Notes under the pieces: generated by a model
Seen by the model: only the letters and a program-made list of their open reading frames with translations
What the model was told of the DNA's origin: nothing
Databases searched by the model: none
Program-made: the position numbers and the translations under genes
In this document: positions 24,747 through 32,587 of the stretch, one piece after another
Position numbering within the stretch: the stretch's first letter is position 1
How the letters are laid out: each line of letters opens with the position of its first letter
Source of the DNA: Pararhizobium sp.
Lineage (GTDB): Bacteria > Pseudomonadota > Alphaproteobacteria > Rhizobiales > Rhizobiaceae
NCBI GenBank assembly: GCA_030655075.1
Contig: JAURWE010000099.1
Location: 44,461-108,460, forward strand
Length of the DNA: 64,000 nucleotides
Direction of reading: 5' to 3'

Positions 24747-25325
24747 TTATTCGTCTTCGCCGTCATTGTAGTCGGCTTCCGGATCGAAGAAGTCTTCGGC
24801 CTTCAGCGCGTCTTCATCAACGCCGTAGATGGCATCGGCCGATGTCAGGCTTTCGCCCTTCAGCTGGCGCTCGGCTTCATCGGCCGAACGGGCAACGTTG
24901 ATGCCGATCGAGATTTCGACTTCGCCATGCAGGTGCAGGACGACCTGGTGAACGCCGATCGCCTTGATCGGGGTGTTGAGGTCCACCTGGTTGCGGCCGA
25001 TCGTGTAGCCTTCGGCGCCGAGAATTTCGACGATGTCGCGGGCAGCGACCGAACCGTAGAGCTGGCCGGTTTCGCCAGCCGAACGGACGATGACGAAGGT
25101 CTTGCCGTCGAGGGTTTCAGCAACCTTCTGGGCTTCGGACTTGCGCTCGAGGTTGCGGGCTTCGAGCGTCGCGCGCTCGGATTCGAAACGGGTCTTGTTG
25201 GCGGCGTTGGCGCGCAGTGCCTTGCCGAGCGGCAGCAGGAAGTTGCGGGCAAAGCCGTCGCGAACCTTGACGGTGTCGCCCATCTGGCCAAGCTTGGCGA
25301 TGCGTTCAAGCAGAATAACGTTCAT
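24747..25325 (-). CDS. rplI: 50S ribosomal protein L9
   Basis: 192 aa. Binds 23S rRNA at the L1-stalk base. The N-terminal domain MNVILLERIAKLGQMGDTVKVRDGFARNFLLP is textbook L9. The protein is about 40 residues longer than the E. coli form, with an acidic C-terminal tail (EDFFDPEADYNDGEDE), as in other alphaproteobacteria. It is the last gene of the rpsF-rpsR-DUF2232-rplI cluster. Confidence 0.97.
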   Translation of the reverse strand: MNVILLERIAKLGQMGDTVKVRDGFARNFLLPLGKALRANAANKTRFESERATLEARNLERKSEAQKVAETLDGKTFVIVRSAGETGQLYGSVAARDIVEILGAEGYTIGRNQVDLNTPIKAIGVHQVVLHLHGEVEISIGINVARSADEAERQLKGESLTSADAIYGVDEDALKAEDFFDPEADYNDGEDE

Positions 25326-25349
25326 TGTCTTTTTCCTTTCAGTATCAGA

Positions 25350-26330
25350 TCAGGTGTTGTTGTCGTTTTCGAGGTTTGCAGTCTTTCCGGACGGGGAGAC
25401 GGCGATGGTGCGCCGTGTATCGATCAGCCCCGACAGGAGAATGAAGAAGGCGGGAATGGTGAACAGGAACACCGAGACATAGGTGAGCCAGAGCACCGGC
25501 AGCCGCCAGGATTTGCCGCGTGTGCGGAAGTGAAGCGTGGCGAAACCCGCCATCAGGAAGCCGGCGCCGAACGTGCCGCAGACAAGCGCGCCGACCATCG
25601 CCGGAATGCCGCCGAGGAAGGAAAGGACGAGGCCGCCGAGGAAGACGAAGATGGCGTTACGGTGCATGCGCAGCGTCGACGGCATGTCTTCGCGCGGCCG
25701 CAGCGACTTGCCCGAGGCCTGCACGATGCGGGTGGCAATGTAGTAGGCGGTGAAGATCAGGATCACCCAGAGCAGGCCCTGCACCATCGGCAGCGCCAGC
25801 CCGAAGACCGCCTTCATCTGGGCGATGGCGGCCGCATCCGGATTGTAGAGCGGCTCCTGCTGCTTCAGCGCCAGCAGCACCATGTCGACCATCTGATCGG
25901 CAATGGCGCTGTCATAACCGATGACGGTGCCGACGACGATCATGCTGACGGTGACCATGCCGCAGAGATTGGTGAGAATGTCCGACAGCGGATACCAGGC
26001 CAGCGCATCGTCAGGACCGCCGAGTTCGGAGGCAGGCCGTGCAAGATTGGCGAAATGGCTGAGAAGGCCCGCCGGGATCAGCGTGATGACCGCGATCAGG
26101 AGGGCGAAATACGGCGAGGCGGCAAAAAAGGTGAGGGCGCCAGCAACGAGGATGGCAACGATCGACGCCCTGTTGCCCCAGCCGAGACCGGCAATCAGCA
26201 CCGGCAGTGCCGAGGCCGTATAGAGCACGATGGCAAACAGCGACGCCGTGCTCGAGCCCAGCGAAAGCAGGGCCGCGGTCACGCCGGCAAGAATGCCGAT
26301 CAGCAGCGATGTCCGGTCGAAAATCTTCAC
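25350..26330 (-). CDS. DUF2232 multi-pass membrane protein
   Basis: 326 aa with about eight hydrophobic segments, resembling the YybS-like DUF2232 family that sits beside rpsR/rplI in many alphaproteobacteria. The motif GLPALVQGLLWVI-like segment here reads GLALPMVQGLLWVILIF near residue 185. Function unknown; membrane-embedded ECF-transporter-like folds have been proposed for such families. It lies 24 bp before rplI, so it is probably cotranscribed with ribosomal genes, but a 230-bp gap with a stem-loop separates it from rpsR. The match to DUF2232 is from position and layout. Confidence 0.75.
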   Translation of the reverse strand: MKIFDRTSLLIGILAGVTAALLSLGSSTASLFAIVLYTASALPVLIAGLGWGNRASIVAILVAGALTFFAASPYFALLIAVITLIPAGLLSHFANLARPASELGGPDDALAWYPLSDILTNLCGMVTVSMIVVGTVIGYDSAIADQMVDMVLLALKQQEPLYNPDAAAIAQMKAVFGLALPMVQGLLWVILIFTAYYIATRIVQASGKSLRPREDMPSTLRMHRNAIFVFLGGLVLSFLGGIPAMVGALVCGTFGAGFLMAGFATLHFRTRGKSWRLPVLWLTYVSVFLFTIPAFFILLSGLIDTRRTIAVSPSGKTANLENDNNT

Positions 26331-26450
26331 GTTCGCTGTCCTGCTATCAAGCAGTTAGAGGCGATCCGCAATGGACGGCGCCCCAACATGGGTTTTGAGT
26401 GTGATGAAACACCCGGTTTCCGATTCGCGCCCAACGCGGAAGGGAGATCG

Positions 26451-26484
26451 GTAAGGCAACATCCCTCAAGGAGTATTGCCTTAC
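26451..26484. other. Stem-loop between rpsR and the DUF2232 gene
   Basis: GTAAGGCAA and TTGCCTTAC form a perfect 9-bp stem with a 16-base loop that itself has a CTC/GAG pairing. It lies in the 230-bp gap after rpsR. No T tract follows, so it looks more like an RNA-processing or stability element than a terminator. The same gap holds GAGTCAGGC as a direct repeat (26501 and 26533). Confidence 0.45.
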
Positions 26485-26560
26485 CTGGAGTCACGGCCTT
26501 GAGTCAGGCTCGCGTCGAACCATGCTTGCGTCGAGTCAGGCGACTGACGCAGGCACAGCC

Positions 26561-26809
26561 TTACGACATGACGTAAGGCAGCAGGCCGAGGAAACGGGCG
26601 CGCTTGATCGCCTGGGCGAGTTCGCGCTGCTTCTTCTGCGAAACTGCGGTGATGCGCGAAGGAACGATCTTGCCGCGCTCGGAAATGTAGCGCTGCAGCA
26701 GACGGATGTCCTTGTAGTCGATCCGCGGTGCGTTTGCGCCCGAGAAGGGGCAGGTCTTGCGGCGGCGGTGGAACGGGCGGCGTGCCGGAGCGGATGAAAT
26801 GTCAGCCAT
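26561..26809 (-). CDS. rpsR: 30S ribosomal protein S18
   Basis: 82 aa. Pairs with S6 on the 30S platform. The conserved core IDYKDIRLLQRYISERGKIVPSRITAVSQKKQRELAQAIKRARFLGLLP is complete, with FSGANAPRIDYKD just before it. It follows rpsF by 12 bp on the same strand. Confidence 0.97.
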   Translation of the reverse strand: MADISSAPARRPFHRRRKTCPFSGANAPRIDYKDIRLLQRYISERGKIVPSRITAVSQKKQRELAQAIKRARFLGLLPYVMS

Positions 26810-26821
26810 GGTCTTCTCTCC

Positions 26822-27277
26822 TTATACCCGGTCTTCGCGCGGACGGCGCGGACGGTCGTCGCGGTCACCGCGCGGCGGGCGGTCGCCGAAGCCGCGGTCT
26901 TCGCGCGGGCCACGGTCGGGACGGTCGCCATCGCGGCGCGGACGGTCATCACGGTCGCGCTTCTGCATCATGGCGGACGGGCCGTCTTCATGCTTTTCAA
27001 CAGCGATCGTCATGTAGCGAAGGACGTCTTCGCTGATGCGCATCTGGCGTTCCATTTCGTGAACGGCCGGTGCCGGAGCATCGATGTCCATGAGAACGTA
27101 ATGCGCCTTGCGGTTCTTGTTGATGCGGTAGGTAAGGGACTTGAGGCCCCAGTTTTCGACGCGACCAACCTTGCCGCCGTTTGCTTCGAGTACGCCCTTG
27201 TACTGCTCGACGAGGGCGTCTACCTGCTGTGCGGACACATCCTGGCGCGCAAGGAATACATGTTCATAAAGAGCCAT
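26822..27277 (-). CDS. rpsF: 30S ribosomal protein S6
   Basis: 151 aa. The N-terminal 100 residues are standard S6 (MALYEHVFLARQDVS, ending with RYMTIAVEKHEDGPSA). The last 45 are a repetitive Arg/Asp/Gly/Pro tail (DDRPRRDGDRPDRGPRED...), longer than in E. coli. First gene of the operon, preceded by a leader of about 220 nt with stem-loops. S6 and S18 together bind and repress their own leader in several bacterial phyla. Confidence 0.97.
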   Translation of the reverse strand: MALYEHVFLARQDVSAQQVDALVEQYKGVLEANGGKVGRVENWGLKSLTYRINKNRKAHYVLMDIDAPAPAVHEMERQMRISEDVLRYMTIAVEKHEDGPSAMMQKRDRDDRPRRDGDRPDRGPREDRGFGDRPPRGDRDDRPRRPREDRV

Positions 27278-27499
27278 GAGGCTTGCCTTTCTTGCTTGTT
27301 TCTAACCCGGACCCTAGCGGCTAAGCCTCAACGACTGTTCTATTGGCTGGAAACCAGCGGGCAAGAAAGTGTTGTTTCGAGACGGTCGAGAGCGGAGACA
27401 CGGGAGGCTGGACCTCTGTTGGTCCCGACAGGTTCCCTCGCGAGAACCGGCCCTCCGTTCAGCCACCAGCCAGATGACCGGGTGTTGCGAACAGCCGCG
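27278..27499 (-). promoter_or_regulatory. Structured leader of rpsF (candidate S6:S18-binding RNA)
   Basis: About 220 nt between a candidate promoter and the rpsF ATG hold no gene. Two clear hairpins appear: GGACC/GGTCC around TCTGTT at 27410-27425, and GGTTC/GAACC at 27431-27448. Leaders with S6:S18-binding structures are known for this operon in many bacteria, but I cannot confirm the specific CCG-bulge fold by eye. Confidence 0.4.
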
Positions 27500-27527
27500 C
27501 TTATACGGATTTTCCGGTGAGAAGCAA
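27500..27527 (-). promoter_or_regulatory. Candidate sigma-70 promoter of the rpsF operon
   Basis: Read on the minus strand, TTGCTT (27527-27522) and TATAAG (27505-27500) are separated by 16 bases. This is close to the vegetative consensus and sits at a sensible distance for a leader RNA. Confidence 0.4.
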
Positions 27528-27570
27528 GGGGCAGGGGGAAATTAGGCCGGACAAGGCATCGCTCCGCCGC

Positions 27571-27813
27571 CTATCGCACCGCGACCTGTTCGACCATCGC
27601 CTTGATCTTCACCGCCTTTTCGAAATGATCGAGCCTGTGGGTGCGGATCCACCACTCGGCCGCCTCCATCAACAGCTCCGGATCGTCATTGCGATTGGCG
27701 AAGAAGGCATAGAAGGAGAGGCCCACACCGGAACCCTTCTGCGCGATCTTGGCATCGCAAACCGCAATTATCTTGCGTTTCAGGCTGTCGCGCAGGTCTG
27801 TGTCTGAATGCAT
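27571..27813 (-). CDS. Small conserved hypothetical protein (possibly DUF6500)
   Basis: 80 aa, no signal or membrane segment. LKRKIIAVCDAKIAQKGSGVGLSFYAFFANRNDDPELLMEAAEWWIRTHRLDHFEKAVKIKAMV reads as a compact helical protein with a strongly conserved-looking Trp/His core. I recall similar small proteins in rhizobia filed as DUF6500, but am not certain. No function known. It is flanked by the rpsF leader and a family A repeat. Confidence 0.65.
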   Translation of the reverse strand: MHSDTDLRDSLKRKIIAVCDAKIAQKGSGVGLSFYAFFANRNDDPELLMEAAEWWIRTHRLDHFEKAVKIKAMVEQVAVR

Positions 27814-27933
27814 ATCTGTTCTCCGGCGGCGGGGGCTTATGTCGTGTGCCGGCCCTCATAGGTGGTTCGCATCCTGTTAAGTCTCCCCGCTGGTTCCGTG
27901 GGTTCGGGGGGTAGCTGACGTCGGAGCAAGCTC

Positions 27934-28093
27934 GCCCCCCCTCTGTCCCTCCGGGACATCTCCCCACTTGGGGGGAGATTGTCATGAGCTTTTGTGCCCC
28001 ACAATAGAAGAGACATTGGAGAAAAATCGCTATCAGCGCAGCCCCCAATCTCCCCCCTTGTGTGGGAGATGTCACGAAGTGACAGATGGGGAT
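27934..28093. repeat. Intergenic inverted repeat, family A copy 2
   Basis: Left arm at 27934-27981 and inverted right arm at 28046-28093, each with the small CTGTC(...)GACA hairpin and the C-run/G-run hairpin, matching copy 1 at 753-925. The left arm has variant loops (CTGTCCCTCCGGGACA; CCCCACTTGGGGGG) in which both sides of the stem have changed together, so pairing is kept. The middle of about 64 bp is unrelated to copy 1. It makes up half of the 323-bp gap 27814-28136; I see no gene in the remainder. Confidence 0.82.
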
Positions 28094-28136
28094 GAAGCTT
28101 CTCCACTCGTACAGAGAGCACCGAACACTCAGATCC

Positions 28137-28355
28137 TCACGACACGCTCCGCAGCTCCGAATGGCTCTTCAAAACCCGGCCACCGTCCTCCTGCTCGATC
28201 AGATAGGCGGGTTCCTCGTCCGACGCCTTGCGCTTCACTGTTTCGCCTTTGATGGTCCGCTCGACGTCCTCGATAAAACTCTCGGCGATCTTGCCTTCAG
28301 CCGTGTGCGCCCCCCAGGTCCATTCGACCCGGTGCCCTTTGCGGAATTTCGTCAT
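28137..28355 (-). CDS. DUF2945 / HVA1-type small protein
   Basis: 72 aa. MTKFRKGHRVEWTWGAHTAEGKIAESF followed by VKRKASDEEPAYLIEQEDGGRVLKSHSELR is the Tudor-like fold of DUF2945 (hypervirulence-associated protein) proteins. Members occur near stress or dormancy genes; function unproven. The ATG at 28355 has GGAGG at good distance; the ATG at 28361 is too close to it. The frame extends far upstream without a good start. It overlaps nothing and follows the unknown membrane-anchored gene on the same strand, 137 bp on. Confidence 0.75.
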   Translation of the reverse strand: MTKFRKGHRVEWTWGAHTAEGKIAESFIEDVERTIKGETVKRKASDEEPAYLIEQEDGGRVLKSHSELRSVS

Positions 28356-28492
28356 GCGCATGCCTCCATTCGCTGGAGGAATGCATGGACCGCGACGAGG
28401 TTCCGCACGCGGCAGAACGGCACATATCAAATCGACCCCGGAAGCGCCCGGTGCAGGTACTAGGTTCTGCAGACCGGTTGGATAAAGGACGC

Positions 28493-29092
28493 CTACTGGC
28501 CCCTGTGTGGATCGACGCCCTGATAGTAGTCGCCCCTGCCAACGACGCCTTTGCCGGAGTGTTTGCGAACCCGATCCAGGCGTTGGATCGGCCAATCCGG
28601 CTCTTGCCTTCGGACCACGATGGGCCAATCGTCCGTGTAGCCCATGGTCACGCCATATTCTCTTTCCGGCAGCTGACGCGTGTCAGACTGGCTACCGTAA
28701 ATGACGTCAGCATTGTCATCCTCCGCATACTCTTCGTCCGGCTGCGTATCGATGGTGCCCTTGGAAACAGCCGTTTTCGGAGCAAGGCGGATATGAGGCG
28801 AAACGCGCCGTTCTGGTGTTGAAGACCCCAGTTGCTGGGCGGTTCGTTCAACCCCATCGTTTGTTGGGATCGTTACGCTTTCAAACGTCTCAAGCGGTGT
28901 CGTATTCTCACGCCCCACCGACGCGTTATGGAAGGTGGCGTCATCTTCTTTGACGTTGGAAAAGCTGTTCTCGACCGCATGTACGGTGTCCGAAATCTTC
29001 GTTGCAGCAATCTGTTTTACCGTCCACCAAATTGCGGGTGGGACTGTAGGCAGTGCAAAGATCACCAAACCAAGAACGCCAATTCTGCTCAT
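28493..29092 (-). CDS. Unrecognised membrane-anchored hypothetical protein
   Basis: 199 aa. Residues about 4-26 (GVLGLVIFALPTVPPAIWWTVKQI) form one membrane anchor; the rest is hydrophilic, acidic in the middle (DEEYAEDDNAD) and low in predicted order. No family recognised. The ATG at 29092 has GGAG 6 nt upstream. Base composition of the gene and its AT-rich upstream region (29093-29219) is lower in GC than the neighbours, suggesting acquired or fast-evolving DNA. It may form a pair with the DUF2945 gene downstream. Confidence 0.55.
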   Translation of the reverse strand: MSRIGVLGLVIFALPTVPPAIWWTVKQIAATKISDTVHAVENSFSNVKEDDATFHNASVGRENTTPLETFESVTIPTNDGVERTAQQLGSSTPERRVSPHIRLAPKTAVSKGTIDTQPDEEYAEDDNADVIYGSQSDTRQLPEREYGVTMGYTDDWPIVVRRQEPDWPIQRLDRVRKHSGKGVVGRGDYYQGVDPHRGQ

Positions 29093-29219
29093 GCGCGTCT
29101 CCAACTTAGGCGAGTAATATTTCTATATACGAAATCGCTAAAATGAAAGATGCGTTAATCATAATTTACCGGGCGTTGTTGGATTGCAACAAGCCGTCAT
29201 GGGTGTTTGAGACAGCCCC

Positions 29220-30263
29220 TCAAATCGGCCCCGGAAACGCCCGGTGAAGCCGTGCAATCCCCTCGATCACCTCTTTCGGCAGCACCACATCCCTGGCGCC
29301 GATGTTGGTTTTCAGCTGGTCCATCGTCGTGGCGCCGATGATGACGGATGTCATGAAGGGGCGGGTGAGGCTAAAGGCGAGCTGCATCTGGGCCGGGTCT
29401 AGGCCGTGCTGGCGGGCAAGCCTGGTATAGGCGGCGACGGCGGCGTTCTGGTAGGGGCTGTAGCGGCCGCCGAGATCGGGGTTGATGGTCAGGCGAGAAC
29501 CATCCGGCACGGCGCCGTCGAGATATTTGCCACTCATGAGACCGGCGGCGAGCGGCGAATAGGCGAGCAGGCCGACATCCTCGTGATGGGAGATTTCGGC
29601 CAGATCCAGGTCGTGGGTCCGGTAGAGGAAATTGTATTCGTTCTGGATCGAAGCGAGGCGGGGAAGCCCGTGTTTCTCGGCAAGCCCCAGCATAGTCATG
29701 ACGCCCCAGGCCGTGTCGTTGGAAACGCCGATATGGCGGACCTTGCCCTCCTTGACGAAATCGCCGAGCGTCTGCATCACGGCCATCAGATCATCGGCCA
29801 CCGCCGCCTTGTCCTGCGCCGACGGGTTGTAGGTCCAGCTCTGGCGGAAGGCGTAGCTGCCGCGGTTCGGCCAGTGCATCTGGTAGAGGTCGACATAGTC
29901 GGTCTTGAGCCGGTTGAGACTGATCTCCAGCGCCTCGCGCATCGTTGCCGGGCTGGCCGGTGTGCCATTTCTGATATAGGGGCGGCCGGGGCCGGCGACC
30001 TTGGTGGCCAGCACGATGTCGCTGCGCTTGCCGGTCTTCTTCAGCCAGGTGCCGATATAGTCCTCCGTCAGTCCGCGCGTTTCGGGCCCGGCCGGTGTGA
30101 CCGGGTAGAGTTCGGCCGTGTCGAAGAAATTGATGCCTTGCCCGACCGCATGGTCCATCTGGTCGTGGGCGTCGGCTTCCGAGTTCTGCGTGCCCCAGGT
30201 CATGGTCCCCAGGCAAATCTGCGAAACCGAGAGGTCCGTGCGGCCGAGTGTCTTGTACTGCAT
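29220..30263 (-). CDS. Aldo/keto reductase (Tas-like)
   Basis: 347 aa NADPH-dependent reductase, TIM-barrel fold. The N terminus MQYKTLGRTDLSVSQICLGTMTWGTQN and FFDTAELYP carry the catalytic Asp and Tyr; the active-site Lys and His are in ATKVAG and YQMHWPNRG. The GPETRGLTEDYIGTWLKK insert is typical of the Tas group. The physiological substrate is unknown. Divergent from fabD. Confidence 0.9.
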   Translation of the reverse strand: MQYKTLGRTDLSVSQICLGTMTWGTQNSEADAHDQMDHAVGQGINFFDTAELYPVTPAGPETRGLTEDYIGTWLKKTGKRSDIVLATKVAGPGRPYIRNGTPASPATMREALEISLNRLKTDYVDLYQMHWPNRGSYAFRQSWTYNPSAQDKAAVADDLMAVMQTLGDFVKEGKVRHIGVSNDTAWGVMTMLGLAEKHGLPRLASIQNEYNFLYRTHDLDLAEISHHEDVGLLAYSPLAAGLMSGKYLDGAVPDGSRLTINPDLGGRYSPYQNAAVAAYTRLARQHGLDPAQMQLAFSLTRPFMTSVIIGATTMDQLKTNIGARDVVLPKEVIEGIARLHRAFPGPI

Positions 30264-30506
30264 CTAAAGCTGTCCTGATCCTGTTTGCGCGGGGGAATGT
30301 AGGGGCTGTTTGCTGCAGCGCAAGAAGAAATCCGGGCTGCCCGGCAAATTGCCGAAACCCCGCCAAAGCTTGACTTGATGGACAAGAATGTGAATGGAGA
30401 AGAAAAAGCGCGTGTCTGCCCTGGCTATGGCTTGTTATATCCGGCGGCACCGATAGATCGAAGCTTGAAGCGGCGCCACGCCGCGTCTGACGGGAGAGAG
30501 CACCGC

Positions 30507-31451
30507 ATGGCCATCGCATTCACATTTCCGGGACAGGGCAGCCAGGCGCTCGGCATGGGCAAGGATCTGGCCGAGGCCTTTCCGGAGGCCGCCGCCGTCT
30601 TTGACGAGGTCGACGAGGCGCTCGGGCAAAAGCTCTCCGACATCATGTGGAACGGCCCCGAAGAGACCCTGACACTGACGGCCAACGCCCAGCCGGCGCT
30701 GATGGCTGTGTCGATCGCCGCACTCCGGGTGCTGCAATCGCGCGGGCTCGATTTGAAATCCAAGGTCGGCTTCGTTGCCGGCCATTCGCTCGGCGAATAT
30801 TCCGCGCTCTGCGCCGCTGGCACGTTTTCGCTGGCCGACACGGCCCGACTGCTGCGCATTCGCGGCAATGCCATGCAGGCGGCGGTGCCGGTCGGCAAGG
30901 GCGCCATGGCGGCGATCATCGGGCTGGAACATGCCGACGTCGAGGCCATCTGCACGGAGGCCACATCCGAAGGCGCCTGCCAGATCGCCAATGACAATGG
31001 CGGCGGCCAGCTGGTGATCTCGGGCGAAAAGGCGGCGGTGGAAAAGGCGGCGGCGCTTGCCACCGAAAAGGGTGCCAAGCGTGCGCTGATGCTGCCGGTG
31101 TCCGCCCCGTTCCATTCGGCCCTGATGGGGCCTGCCGCCGACGCCATGCGCGAGGCCCTGTCAACGGTCGCCAAACATGACCCGGTCGTCCCGCTGATCG
31201 CCAATGTCCGCGCTGCCCCGGTGACGGATGCCGAAGAGATCGCCAACCTGCTGGTCGAACAGGTCACCGGCCAGGTGCGCTGGCGCGAGACGGTCGAGTG
31301 GTTTGCAAAGAACGATGTGACGACGCTCTACGAGATCGGCTCCGGCAAGGTGCTGACCGGTCTCGCCCGCCGCATCGACAAATCAGTGACGGGCATCGCC
31401 ATCAACACGCCGGCGGATATTGAGAGCGCGATCGCTGCGCTGAGTGAGTAG
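30507..31451 (+). CDS. fabD: Malonyl-CoA:ACP transacylase
   Basis: 314 aa. Loads malonate onto acyl carrier protein for fatty-acid synthesis. The catalytic Ser94 sits in GHSLGEYSA, and His near 205 in APFHSALM. FTFPGQGSQALGMG is the standard N terminus. The ATG at 30507 has GGGAGAG upstream; in-frame extension to 30375 is unlikely. Same strand as fabG, with a family C repeat between. Confidence 0.97.
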   Translation: MAIAFTFPGQGSQALGMGKDLAEAFPEAAAVFDEVDEALGQKLSDIMWNGPEETLTLTANAQPALMAVSIAALRVLQSRGLDLKSKVGFVAGHSLGEYSALCAAGTFSLADTARLLRIRGNAMQAAVPVGKGAMAAIIGLEHADVEAICTEATSEGACQIANDNGGGQLVISGEKAAVEKAAALATEKGAKRALMLPVSAPFHSALMGPAADAMREALSTVAKHDPVVPLIANVRAAPVTDAEEIANLLVEQVTGQVRWRETVEWFAKNDVTTLYEIGSGKVLTGLARRIDKSVTGIAINTPADIESAIAALSE

Positions 31452-31553
31452 GATTAGGAGTCAGGGGTTAGCGAATGGCGAATAGCGAATGGAAAGCTGA
31501 TGCTCCGATCGAGCCTGGCCATTCCCTAATTCCTACCGACTAATTCCCAATCA
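31445..31553. repeat. Degenerate heptamer arrays in inverted orientation, family C copy 2
   Basis: The left arm (31445-31492) overlaps the last codons of fabD and is a G-rich run of units such as GAGTAGG, ATTAGGA, GTTAGCG and GAATAGC. The right arm (31518-31553) is the C-rich counterpart (ATTCCCT, AATTCCT, ACCGACT). It matches the style of copy 1 at 10538-10698, with the same GCGAATAGCGAAT core in both left arms. It fills the fabD-fabG gap. Confidence 0.68.
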
Positions 31554-31575
31554 CGACCAACAAAGGAACGACACC

Positions 31576-32313
31576 ATGTTTGATCTTTCCGGCCGCAAGG
31601 CCCTGGTAACCGGCGCGTCCGGCGGTATTGGCGAGGAAATTGCCCGGCAGTTGCATGCCCAGGGCGCCATTGTCGGCCTGCACGGCACGCGCGTCGAGAA
31701 GCTGGAGGAACTGGCCAATGCGCTTGGCGAGCGGGTTCACCTGTTCCCGGCCAACCTGTCGGACCGCGATGCCGTCAAGGCGCTCGGCGAAAAGGCCGAA
31801 GCCGATCTTGGTGGCGTCGACATTCTCGTCAACAACGCCGGCATCACCAAGGACGGTCTGTTCGTGCGCATGAGCGATGCCGACTGGGATGCGGTTCTCG
31901 AGGTCAATCTGACGGCGGTCTTCCGCCTGACGCGCGAGCTGACCCATCCGATGATGCGCCGCCGCTATGGCCGCATCATCAACATCACCTCGGTCGTCGG
32001 CGTCACCGGCAATCCGGGCCAGGCCAATTACTGCGCCGCCAAGGCCGGCATGATCGGCCTGACCAAATCGCTGGCCCAGGAAATCGCCACGCGCAATGTC
32101 ACGGTCAACTGTGTCGCCCCCGGCTTCATCGAGAGCGCCATGACCGGCAAGCTCAACGACAAGCAGAAAGAGGCGATCATGGGCGCGATCCCGATGAAGC
32201 GCATGGGCACCGGCTCGGAGGTCGCCTCGGCCGTCACCTACCTCGCATCTTCGGAAGCCAGCTACATGACCGGCCAGACCCTGCACGTCAACGGCGGCAT
32301 GGCGATGATCTGA
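31576..32313 (+). CDS. fabG: 3-oxoacyl-ACP reductase
   Basis: 245 aa SDR enzyme that reduces 3-oxoacyl-ACP with NADPH. TGASGGIG binds the cofactor near residues 14-21, NNAG follows near 85, and the catalytic Tyr152 and Lys156 are in NYCAAKAG. The C-terminal GQTLHVNGGMAMI is standard. The context between fabD and acpP settles the role over other SDRs. Confidence 0.97.
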   Translation: MFDLSGRKALVTGASGGIGEEIARQLHAQGAIVGLHGTRVEKLEELANALGERVHLFPANLSDRDAVKALGEKAEADLGGVDILVNNAGITKDGLFVRMSDADWDAVLEVNLTAVFRLTRELTHPMMRRRYGRIINITSVVGVTGNPGQANYCAAKAGMIGLTKSLAQEIATRNVTVNCVAPGFIESAMTGKLNDKQKEAIMGAIPMKRMGTGSEVASAVTYLASSEASYMTGQTLHVNGGMAMI

Positions 32314-32345
32314 TCGGGCGGCACCTTCAGGACGGGCAATGGTTG

Positions 32346-32374
32346 TTGACCGCGACGGGGCGCATGTATATTCG
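32346..32374 (+). promoter_or_regulatory. Candidate promoter of acpP
   Basis: TTGACC at 32346-32351 is followed at 15 bases by TATATT (32367-32372) or at 17 bases by TATTCG. It would give acpP its own strong promoter and a leader of about 210 nt, which fits the very high demand for acyl carrier protein. The 274-bp fabG-acpP gap otherwise shows no gene. Confidence 0.45.
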
Positions 32375-32587
32375 GACTTTGCGACAGACTTAAACCGTGT
32401 TAATCGGGCCATGACTGTGCGCAGTTGACGGACTTTGCGATGTTTCGTTGCTTGATATGGCAACGGTATTCTCCGCAGTCCGGCTTGAAAGAATTGCCGG
32501 GTGAACCATCTTGGTTTATTCGGCAGCAATAGAAGTTCCCGGTGCCCGCAAAGGCATCGCTAATAAACAAAGGTCGAGGAATCCGAC

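Noticed and set aside
26485..26560. GAGTCAGGC direct repeats as a possible attachment site
   Set aside because: Two 9-base copies 32 bp apart in a short gap, with no integrase or tRNA near; not enough for an att site.
30364..30400. TTGACTTGATGGACAAGAATG as a fabD promoter
   Set aside because: The -35-like TTGACT has no acceptable -10 at 16-18 bases, so it is not listed.
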